64,000 bases of DNA from Clostridioides sp. ES-S-0054-01 (GTDB taxonomy: Bacteria > Bacillota > Clostridia > Peptostreptococcales > Peptostreptococcaceae): assembly GCA_021561035.1 (NCBI GenBank), contig CP067346.1, positions 3,069,001-3,133,000 on the forward strand, read 5' to 3'. Position numbers and translations under genes: made by a program. Shown in pieces: positions 1 to 7,019 of the stretch (positions within the stretch are counted from its first letter, which is position 1; each line of letters begins with the position of its first letter). The notes under the pieces were generated by a model. It was not told the DNA's origin, did no database searches, and saw only the letters and a program-made list of their open reading frames with translations.

Positions 1-2423
1 ACAGTATCAAGTTTAAGTTTAGGCTCATATAATACACCAAATTTGCTTAATTTAACATTATCCTCTTTACTAACTTTTCCTTCCCCAGTTATTTTACCAT
101 TAAGATTCAAATTTATATCATCTATTCCAAGTATCATATCTTTTGGTATTATCAAATTTGTACCTTCTCCAATAGTTAAATCTTTTGTAACATTGATACT
201 ATTTTTTAAAGTTACTTCTCGAGTCCCAATGGATAATGCATTTTCTAGTTCTTCCATAGTTGATACTGACGCTTTATCAGGACCTATCTTAAATATAATT
301 TCATCTTTAAAATCTTTACCTGATAAATCTTTTATATCCACATTTTCAAACCTTATAAAATAGGTTCCAAAATCTTCTATAGCTTTATCTTTAATCCTAA
401 AATAATACTTAGTGCCATGATGATAGCTACTTCCTATAAGGTCTTTTTGCAACACAAGCTTTTCATTTTCTTTTTTATAAACTTTAAAGTTACCAAATAG
501 ATGCCATACATCTGACTCTTGATTAGTGCCTTTTTTATATAATTTAACAATTCTAGGGAATTTTGCTTCTACATATATATTATCTTTATTATAATAATTA
601 TATTTTGCTGCTATACTTGATACTTCACTTTTAGGAGCTTCTACAATACTTAAACATATCTCTCTAGACAAATCTTTATAATTTGGTGCACTAATATTAA
701 GAGTATATTTTAAATTTTCAACTAAAGGTTTACTCAATACCAAAGTATACGAATTTCCACTTATAATTGAATCAACATTACCATCGTATCCATTTCCTGT
801 AATACTAAACTTAATAGAATCTATATTTGGCATTTCTAATTTTATTTTTTCTGAGTTTACGATTTGGATAGAATTAATTTTTATTTCACGTTGCCCTGTA
901 TCATCAGGAGCTGTCCCGTCTATAGTTGGCTTATGACTTCCATCCACAGTATCAATAGTACCATTATTTTGTATCTTAACATTTTCAGCATTAGAAGTTA
1001 CTTTATTAATCTTACCATCATTTTTTATTTGTAAATTCTTAACTGCATTAATAATTTCAATATTCTCTATCTTTCCTTGACTTTTGTTTACAATTCTAGA
1101 ACCATTATTATCTTTTACTATCAAAGATTTTATAGTTCCACTATTATTAAAAGTGCTATATTTTATATCTTCAATAACCACCTTATCTATTGTTCCATTA
1201 TTATTTACATCGCCATTAGGTATATCTATAGTAACAGTACAATTATATGTACCTTTCATATTTATAGTTATACTTTTTGTTGTAGACATTATAAAATCTG
1301 ATGTTATACTTGAAGAGGCATTAAAGTTTATAGTATCATTATTTTTACTATTTGTAATAGCATTTTTCAATTCTGAAATATTTTTTGCCTCAATAGTTCT
1401 ATTTTGTTCCTTACTATTATTGCTAGAACTTCCATTACTATCTTTTTGATATTTCTTCAATTCAGAAATAACAGAACTATTTACTATACCTCCAACTTGA
1501 GTTATACTATCAAATTTTTTACCTTTTAATATATCTTTTTGTTTAGAATTCAACTTATCACCAGATATTACAATTGGAGATGAGTTTTTGTTAGCCAGTA
1601 CTCCTACCACTAGTGCATCTATTAAGTCTTCTTGATTTCTCATGCCGTTTCTAGCCACATATACATTTTTTAAATTTTTTGCTGGATAGAATTTTTCTAT
1701 AATCTTGGCATTAGTTTCATCTCTGTCTTGACCACCTATTCTTTCTGAATTAGGCAGACTATTTTTTGTATTTTCAGATATCACATTTGTATTTCCTATA
1801 ACATATGTTTTCCTTATATCTTTACTTTTTATAAAATTATTAGCTTTTTTAGTTCCTTTTGTTAAATCATCAGCTAACAATATAGGCATATTTTTTTCTG
1901 CTGCTATAGCAGCTATACTCACTGCATCAGGAAGTCCATTGTATCCACTTACAACAGCAATCTCAGATATATTTTTCTTTTTATCCATTTTATTTGCTAT
2001 TTTTAAAGCAGTTTCAAATCTATCACTACCATTTATTACCTCATACTCTAGCCCTTTAGCTTTTATTTTGTCTATAACTTTTTGTGATACAGAATTAAGA
2101 CCTCCAATTATATAAACTTTTTTAGCTTTCAGCCTATTTATTTCATCTTCAGTCTGTTTTGTCAGATAATGTTTTGATGTCAAAAGAATTGGAGCATTTT
2201 CTCTACTCGCAAAAGGAGTTGCAGATAATGCATCTACCATAGAATAATCATTTACTAACACAACACTATTAGAAGTGTCACCTATTTTTTTGCTAACTTT
2301 TATTGCTGTTTCATACCTGTTATTTCCAGACAACTTTTCTTCACTAAGTGCATATGTAGGCATTGAACTAGATACCATAAAAATAACAATTAATGATGAT
2401 ATTACTTTCTTAAACCTTTTCAT
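1..2423 (-). CDS. Cell wall binding (CWB2) surface protein, 3' end beyond window
   Basis: Secreted surface protein, read leftwards and cut by the window edge (about 807 codons visible). The start is the ATG at 2423 behind a strong site (GAGGGGGG). Residues 1-25 form a signal peptide (MKRFKKVISSLIVIFMVSS, ending near TYA-LSEE). Roughly residues 27-320 hold three CWB2 (PF04122) repeats, recognisable by RYETAIKVSKKI, RFETALKIANKM and RDETNAKIIEKF, each followed by an ALSA/AVSI/ALVV stretch and a GG or GN turn. CWB2 triplets anchor C. difficile Cwp proteins non-covalently to the cell wall through the anionic polymer PSII. After a Ser/Asn-rich linker comes an Asn/Ile-rich region (NNGTIDKVVIED, NSGTIKSLIVKD, NDGKINKVTS) that looks like short beta-solenoid turns, then a probable beta-sandwich region. 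I cannot assign a Cwp number. The C-terminal ligand or enzymatic role is unknown. Confidence 0.9.
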   Translation of the reverse strand, partial: MKRFKKVISSLIVIFMVSSSMPTYALSEEKLSGNNRYETAIKVSKKIGDTSNSVVLVNDYSMVDALSATPFASRENAPILLTSKHYLTKQTEDEINRLKAKKVYIIGGLNSVSQKVIDKIKAKGLEYEVINGSDRFETALKIANKMDKKKNISEIAVVSGYNGLPDAVSIAAIAAEKNMPILLADDLTKGTKKANNFIKSKDIRKTYVIGNTNVISENTKNSLPNSERIGGQDRDETNAKIIEKFYPAKNLKNVYVARNGMRNQEDLIDALVVGVLANKNSSPIVISGDKLNSKQKDILKGKKFDSITQVGGIVNSSVISELKKYQKDSNGSSSNNSKEQNRTIEAKNISELKNAITNSKNNDTINFNASSSITSDFIMSTTKSITINMKGTYNCTVTIDIPNGDVNNNGTIDKVVIEDIKYSTFNNSGTIKSLIVKDNNGSRIVNKSQGKIENIEIINAVKNLQIKNDGKINKVTSNAENVKIQNNGTIDTVDGSHKPTIDGTAPDDTGQREIKINSIQIVNSEKIKLEMPNIDSIKFSITGNGYDGNVDSIISGNSYTLVLSKPLVENLKYTLNISAPNYKDLSREICLSIVEAPKSEVSSIAAKYNYYNKDNIYVEAKFPRIVKLYKKGTNQESDVWHLFGNFKVYKKENEKLVLQKDLIGSSYHHGTKYYFRIKDKAIEDFGTYFIRFENVDIKDLSGKDFKDEIIFKIGPDKASVSTMEELENALSIGTREVTLKNSINVTKDLTIGEGTNLIIPKDMILGIDDINLNLNGKITGEGKVSKEDNVKLSKFGVLYEPKLKLDT

Positions 2424-2582
2424 ATTATCCCCCCTCAGATAATTTTTTAATTCTTCTGATAACATCCTCAGTTTAAATTTAACTTATACTATACTTATCG
2501 CCCTTACAAAAAAAATACTTACCTCTTTACTTCAGTTTTTTTATTTTTCGATAAAATTTTTTCGTATAAGTGCACAAAATAT

Positions 2583-2632
2583 AATGGAAATAATCTATAT
2601 TAATAAATTATCAAAATAAGATTATTTCCATT
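2583..2632. other. 14-bp perfect inverted repeat upstream of the surface protein gene
   Basis: AATGGAAATAATCT at 2583-2596 is exactly inverted at 2619-2632 with a 22-nt loop. It lies between the decayed methyltransferase and the cwp-like gene. Neither side has a strong T-run, so it could be a weak terminator for the upstream pseudogene, an operator, or an RNA hairpin in the cwp 5' leader. The rest of 2424-2681 is AT-rich and shows nothing else clear. Confidence 0.5.
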
Positions 2633-2681
2633 ACAAATTTTGTAATACCATATTATATATTTTTATATAAATATATATTTA

Positions 2682-3509
2682 TTATGTTCTCAAAACGCCA
2701 ACCATAACTCTCAAATCAATAGTTATATTAGATATACCTGATTTCATCAACCTTAAAATCTCTTCTTCATCTAATGATGATGTCAAAAGTGTCATTTAAA
2801 CCAAATTTCTTAAATTTAATGTACTAATATTGCTCTTATAATTAATTCTATTATCATAAATCAAATCAAGATGCTTTTTAAACACATGTATAATATTTTT
2901 ATTATTATAATAGATATTTTTTATATTTTCCTGTATACTTGTCCTTATTTCTTTTAAATAATTTGACTCTGGAACAATCTTTATTACCATTCCATAATTA
3001 TTTAAAACTCTTGTAAATTCCTTATAGTTTGTAAGAGAAAGTATATTTAGTATTATATCTAACTTATTATCTTTAAATGGTAAATTTGCTAAATCTGAAA
3101 TACACCATATAATTTATTTAAGAAATATCCTTCACCACAACCTGCATCTAATATATAGTTACTATACTTATTTAAAGTGTAATTTTTAATTATAGATTTT
3201 ATTTCTTCTATTAAATAATCATACACTTTAGAACTATATATTTCATGTCTTGACTCAAATAGTTCTTTATCATAAATAGTTTTTGCATTGCTATTTAATA
3301 AATTAACATATCCTTTTTTAGATATATCAAAACAGTGTTTGTTCACACATTTAACACTATTTTTATCAATAGTAACCATATATTCTTTGCAAAGTGGACA
3401 TTTAAATACATCTATATTTTCACTAAGTAGTAATCTAGTTGTTTCTATCTTTTTTAGTTTACTAATATTTTTTTATTTACATTACTTATATTCTGTTTCA
3501 TTCCCATAA
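2682..3509 (-). pseudogene. Degraded rlmA-like 23S rRNA (guanine-N1) methyltransferase
   Basis: The RlmA family methylates 23S rRNA using a Cys zinc knuckle and a SAM-binding Rossmann domain. The pieces are present in order but not in one frame. ATG at 3509 (site AAGGAAAT) gives MGMKQNISNVNKK; a one-base shift in a poly-A run near 3465-3475 leads into KKIETTRLLLSENIDVFKCPLCKEY and the CVNKHCFDI knuckle; then comes the SAM motif LDAGCGEGYF. An internal deletion plus frame change near 3105 removes the region before DLANLPFKDNKLD; the frame then continues through VIKIVPESNYLKEIR. A further shift near 2795 leads into MTLLTSSLDEEE and ITIDLRVMVGVLRT, stopping at 2682. At least three lesions make a functional product very unlikely. 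The two apparent short genes (2796-2990 and 3089-3379) are fragments of it. Confidence 0.8.
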
Positions 3510-3610
3510 TTTCCTTAAATTCACTATTTAATTTAAATAGCACTAAATTATGGCTACTTTCATAAGATAACTTTTCTAGATTATATAAAATGTGTTATAA
3601 GCTGTTGTAA

Positions 3611-3634
3611 GATAGCCACAATTTGTGCGCTATC
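3611..3634 (-). terminator. Hairpin downstream of the GNAT gene, possible terminator
   Basis: GATAGC (3611-3616) pairs with GCTATC (3629-3634), and the CACAA/TTTGTG interior extends the stem. It lies about 210 nt beyond the acetyltransferase stop on the minus strand. The following tract (TTACAAC) is a poor T-run, so the terminator role is tentative. Confidence 0.35.
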
Positions 3635-3754
3635 CTCTTATTCTAGTGTAATACATAAATGCTCTTTTATTCATAGTTCTTTCATCTCATCATTATACTT
3701 TTTAATATTTTAAGCATATAGAATTTATAATTCTAAAAATTATTTTATAAAAGT

Positions 3755-3806
3755 ACTCCTACTGAACCTCCCATGATTAAAGTCACATGGTTCCTGCTTC
3801 ATAAAA
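3755..3806. mobile_element. IS200/IS605-type end remnant
   Basis: The stretch around CTCCCATGATTAAAGTC and GGTTCCTGCTTCA resembles the imperfect-palindrome right end of IS200/IS605-family elements, where a short stem (CCCATG...CATGG) lies next to a TTCCTGCTTC-like tail. No tnpA or tnpB is nearby, so this would be a scar left after loss of the element. The rest of 3510-3842 is AT-rich noncoding DNA with one further hairpin (3611-3634). The family call rests on remembered consensus, not a search. Confidence 0.4.
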
Positions 3807-3842
3807 TTTTGCATAATCAAATGACAAATATATTAGCTCATA

Positions 3843-4271
3843 TTATTTACTATATTCCATTATATATTCTTTAAATCCTGAGTCCTCATTTATTTGCTCT
3901 TTTAATATATTAAAACCTTTTTTATTGTAGAATACAACTGCTTTTTTATTATCTTTATATACTGCTAAGCTTAGACTTTTATATTTTTTAGTTGCATAAT
4001 CTAAAAATTTACCTCCTATACCTAAGTTTTGGTAGTTTGGGTTTATAAATAAAGCTCCTATAAAGTTTTTATCTATTATGCTTATAAATCCTTTTATTTC
4101 CTCTCCATCATTATACACAAATGTATCTGATATAGGTATATATTCATTTTTAACGGCATTATAGCTATTTTCCCAGTATTCTTTACTTATAAAGTCATGT
4201 GCTTTGATTGTGCTTTCTTTCCATATTTCCATGATTTTATTTATATCTTTATTGTTTAATTTCCTTATCAT
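3843..4271 (-). CDS. GNAT-family N-acetyltransferase
   Basis: A 142-residue single-domain acetyltransferase of the PF00583/PF13673 type that would transfer an acetyl group from acetyl-CoA to an amine. MIRKLNNKDINKIMEIWKES is the usual beta1-alpha1 start. The acetyl-CoA motif A is seen as LFINPNYQNLGIGGKFLDYA (about residues 95-114), with the Q/R-x-x-G-x-G/A pattern as QNLGIGG. The C-terminal beta-alpha motif is AVYKDNKKAVVFYNKKGF, typical of the YjaB/WecD-like group. The start ATG follows GGGGTGA at good spacing. It stands alone just beyond the leader-distal end of the CRISPR array and shares its direction. The substrate cannot be told from sequence. Confidence 0.88.
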   Translation of the reverse strand: MIRKLNNKDINKIMEIWKESTIKAHDFISKEYWENSYNAVKNEYIPISDTFVYNDGEEIKGFISIIDKNFIGALFINPNYQNLGIGGKFLDYATKKYKSLSLAVYKDNKKAVVFYNKKGFNILKEQINEDSGFKEYIMEYSK

Positions 4272-4332
4272 AAATTTTGTTTCACCCCATTTTTGTATTG
4301 ATTTTTGTCATATTTATAGGTAAGTGTATTTT

Positions 4333-5017
4333 ATTTAGATATGATACGGTTAATATAAAACTAACATAACTGAGAATGATAGTTTTGATGCAGTAAGCTT
4401 TACATACCACTTAGTTAATATAAAACTTTATCATCGCCAACCTCGCATTTGTACTGGTCATTCTTTACATACCACTTAGTTAATATAAAACCTAATGATG
4501 ACTTGGCATCAGTACAAGACATACTAGACTTTACATACCACTTAGTTAATATAAAACTCTTTGAAGAATATAGTCATCATATTTAACATCTTCCTTTACA
4601 TACCACTTAGTTAATATAAAACAGGGTTTGGAAATAATGTTGATAGAAATACTTTTACTACTTTACATACCACTTAGTTAATATAAAACAGTAAAAGATT
4701 ACTGTTACTTACTATAGCTAGATAGTCTTTACATACCACTTAGTTAATATAAAACGCTATTTTTACATGCAGACGAAAAATTTTTTAAAGGCTTTACATA
4801 CCACTTAGTTAATATAAAACTGTCCCAAAATAGCATCATTATTTTAAGTTCAGCACGCTTTACATACCACTTAGTTAATATAAAACGAGTTATAAATTTA
4901 AACAGTTTTGAAAGCTTGTACAGCTTTACATACCACTTAGTTAATATAAAACAATACTACTATAATGAAAAAATGTGGTCTAAAGAAACTTTACATACCA
5001 CTTAGTTAATATAAAAC
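4333..5017 (-). CRISPR. Type I-B CRISPR array: 10 intact repeats, 9 spacers, 1 degenerate end repeat
   Basis: The repeat is 29 nt; in the crRNA sense it begins GTTTTATATTAACTAAGTG and ends GTATGTAAAG. Ten identical copies lie at 4398-4426, 4463-4491, 4529-4557, 4594-4622, 4661-4689, 4727-4755, 4792-4820, 4858-4886, 4924-4952 and 4989-5017. Spacers are 36-38 nt and all different. A further copy at 4333-4361 keeps the last 13 bases (as written on the plus strand) but differs at 8 of the first 16, so it is the decayed terminal repeat at the leader-distal end, separated by one more 36-nt spacer (4362-4397). Its position and the GTTTT 5' end both say the array is transcribed leftwards, with the newest spacer at 4953-4988 next to cas2. 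Confidence 0.98.
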
Positions 5018-5200
5018 CCCAAAATAGGTGTAATTGAATACATTGAAAATACTGCATTCAAGCAATTATAATTCAATAAAAACATCAAAATTTGCAGTGA
5101 GCGAGTAGTAGTGCAATTGATAACAGTTATCATATGCCTTCAATCCCTTATATTCCAACTGTTAACACCTATTTTAGCATAAATATCGCTCACTGCAAAC
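5018..5200 (-). promoter_or_regulatory. CRISPR leader between cas2 and the array, with several inverted repeats
   Basis: This AT-rich segment holds no gene and sits at the spacer-acquisition end. Four inverted pairs can be read: AAAATAGGTGT (5021-5031) with ACACCTATTTT (5165-5175); TTTGCAGTGAGCGA (5091-5104) with TCGCTCACTGCAAA (5186-5199), a perfect 14-mer; TGATAAC/GTTATCA around one base (5118-5132); and TAACAGTT (5121-5128) with AACTGTTA (5157-5164). The first two pairs interleave (A-B-A'-B') rather than nest. The leader should contain the pre-crRNA promoter and the Cas1-Cas2 docking site. The right-hand arm of the 14-mer lies immediately after the cas2 stop. Confidence 0.85.
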
Positions 5201-5467
5201 CTATATAAACATTTCATCAGAATACTTATCAATACCATAACATTTCTTTTTAATTGAATTAGGATTTTTTATCTCATAAACATAAATCGAATCTTCACTA
5301 TTATCAATAATCTTTTCTATTTCAGAAATACATTTATGTAACTTCCCATCAGTAATATCTCCTTCAAAAACAGAATTCTGAGTCCAAGTCAAATATTTTC
5401 TAAGTATTTTTCTAACCTTGTTTAATGACCTTGCTTCAACAACATCATAAGTAACAATAACAAACAT
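5201..5467 (-). CDS. cas2: CRISPR-associated endonuclease Cas2
   Basis: Cas2, 88 residues, forms the central dimer of the Cas1-Cas2 integrase that inserts new spacers at the leader end. The ferredoxin-like fold opens with the hallmark MFVIVTYDVVEARSLNKVRKILRKYL, in which the YDV aspartate is the conserved acidic position. SVFEGDITDGKLHK follows, with the strand EDSIYVYEIKN later. Length is normal for the family. The ATG lies three bases after the cas1 stop, so translation is probably coupled. It is the last gene of the cas operon and abuts the leader. Confidence 0.97.
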   Translation of the reverse strand: MFVIVTYDVVEARSLNKVRKILRKYLTWTQNSVFEGDITDGKLHKCISEIEKIIDNSEDSIYVYEIKNPNSIKKKCYGIDKYSDEMFI

Positions 5468-5470
5468 ACT

Positions 5471-6451
5471 TTACCACCATGCCTTTAAAACTTTATACTT
5501 TTCATCATTGATAAAATGTTTAATTAATTTATAACATTCTAACCTTATAAACATTCTATATGAAACTTTTCTATTAAGATTTCTATGTTTTATAGTTGTC
5601 TGCATCTTATTTTCAAATTCTTGTAGAAATTTCTTCTTTCCTTTTTCACTTAAATAACAAATTTTGTCCTGATATTCAAAATCACTCTTATTAATTCTTT
5701 TGTTATTAATCAAGCTAAAAATTATTGTGTCAATTATAATTGGCTTGAAAATTTCTGCAATGTCTAAGCTTAAGGAAAATCTCTTTGTAGATGGTTCATG
5801 TAAAAAGCTTATTGTAGGGTCAAGCTGTGTCTTATATATCTCACTTAAAACATTCGTATACATTATGCTATTTCCAAAAGACATAAGAGCATTTACTGGG
5901 TCTTTAGGAGGTCTTTTTTCTCTCTTATAAAATTCAAAATCATTTCTTAATATTTGATTAAAAGATTTATAGTATGTTTTTCTTATTCTACCTTCTTTAC
6001 CCATAAGTTCTGATATTTCTTTGACATCATTCAAATCATTTAGTTCATCTTTTATAGTATTAATTAAACTATTATCAACATTGTAATACCTCATATTTCT
6101 TAAAATATGGTATGACGCACTTTCTACAAATGATTTTGCTAAATATAGTCTTTCATTTTTATCTAAATAATGAGCTGATTGACATACTAAGCTGAATCCT
6201 GATACACTTTTCTTTCTTGGATAATATGTACCTGAATAATACCCATAATAATTGTAGAAGTGAAGCATAACTCCATATTGGCTTATATAGTTTATAAGTT
6301 TTGTGTTTAAATCTACTTCTCCATATATATGAATATCATCAACTTGTTCTACTGGTAATATTTTTTTCTCACCTTCTAAATTATAATAGTAAATCGTATT
6401 TTCTTTTCTTTTTATATTACCATTACTTATCATATAGTAATCTCTATACAT
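5471..6451 (-). CDS. cas1: CRISPR-associated endonuclease/integrase Cas1 (type I-B)
   Basis: Cas1 is the catalytic subunit of spacer integration. I start it at the ATG at 6451 (326 residues, MYRDYYMISNGNIKRKENTIYYY), because AAGGAGAAGTGACA sits directly in front; a longer reading from a TTG at 6475 would overlap the cas4 end without its own site. The N-terminal beta domain carries VDDIHIYGEVDLN and the GVMLHFYNYYGYYSGTYYPR signature. The metal-binding residues are visible in the alpha domain: Glu near 153 (GKEGRIRKTYY), His near 218 (SFLHEPS), and acidic residues near 230-233 (DIAE). It looks intact. Confidence 0.97.
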   Translation of the reverse strand: MYRDYYMISNGNIKRKENTIYYYNLEGEKKILPVEQVDDIHIYGEVDLNTKLINYISQYGVMLHFYNYYGYYSGTYYPRKKSVSGFSLVCQSAHYLDKNERLYLAKSFVESASYHILRNMRYYNVDNSLINTIKDELNDLNDVKEISELMGKEGRIRKTYYKSFNQILRNDFEFYKREKRPPKDPVNALMSFGNSIMYTNVLSEIYKTQLDPTISFLHEPSTKRFSLSLDIAEIFKPIIIDTIIFSLINNKRINKSDFEYQDKICYLSEKGKKKFLQEFENKMQTTIKHRNLNRKVSYRMFIRLECYKLIKHFINDEKYKVLKAWW

Positions 6452-6453
6452 TG

Positions 6454-6972
6454 TCACTTCTCCTTCACGAAACAAAATTCATAATAAGCGCATTTTGTAC
6501 AATAAGATTTTTTCTCAATTTTAGGAGGAGATGACTTCATATTTATTTCATTTATATTTATAAGTGTATTTTCAACAATTCTTTCTTTTTCCTCTGTCAA
6601 TATCAGTTCTTCTTGTTTCTTTTCCTTAACATAATTTATGGTTCCTTTTTTATCTATACCCAGACTATTCTTTAAATAATATAAGTAATAGTATAATTGC
6701 ATTTCATCTGCTTCTTTCATCTTTGAACTTATTTTTACTTCCCTAACATACTCATCCTTTATTATATCCAATCTCAAGATATCATCAATTAATACTTCTT
6801 TATTTTTCATTCTTTTATAAGAATCTTCATGTACTATTTTTCCAGATAAAACTCTACTACTATTTTGTTCCATGGTTATTCCTTTAGAGAATAACCATAG
6901 CTTTCTTTTACATATATAATAATAATTTATCTTTACTCCTTGAACTTTCAATAATTCTAAATCTATTGGCAC
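6454..6972 (-). CDS. cas4: CRISPR-associated exonuclease Cas4 (type I-B)
   Basis: Cas4 is a Fe-S, PD-(D/E)XK nuclease that trims prespacers and helps define PAM and orientation. The four cluster cysteines are present: one in YYICKRKLW and three in the C-terminal CTKCAYYEFC. Nuclease motifs are GKIVHEDSY and VREVKISSKM with downstream EADEMQLYYYLYYL. The best start is the GTG at 6972 (172 residues, PIDLELLKVQGVK), preceded by AAGGTGATTTT. A TTG at 7023 overlapping the cas3 stop would extend it to 189 residues but has no ribosome binding site at proper distance. It is immediately followed by cas1. Confidence 0.95.
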   Translation of the reverse strand: MPIDLELLKVQGVKINYYYICKRKLWLFSKGITMEQNSSRVLSGKIVHEDSYKRMKNKEVLIDDILRLDIIKDEYVREVKISSKMKEADEMQLYYYLYYLKNSLGIDKKGTINYVKEKKQEELILTEEKERIVENTLININEINMKSSPPKIEKKSYCTKCAYYEFCFVKEK

Positions 6973-7019
6973 AAAATCACCTTCTTTAGTAAATTTTAGC
7001 CACATTGTTAATATAAAAA

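Noticed and set aside
43-1449. Plus-strand open frames of 70-120 codons at the left edge
   Set aside because: They lie antisense to the long surface-protein reading frame, have low-complexity Leu/Ile/Ser/Phe composition typical of AT-rich antisense, and lack ribosome binding sites.
2796-3379. Two short minus-strand genes as independent proteins
   Set aside because: Their translations are adjacent parts of one RlmA-like methyltransferase broken by shifts and a deletion, so they are treated as one pseudogene.
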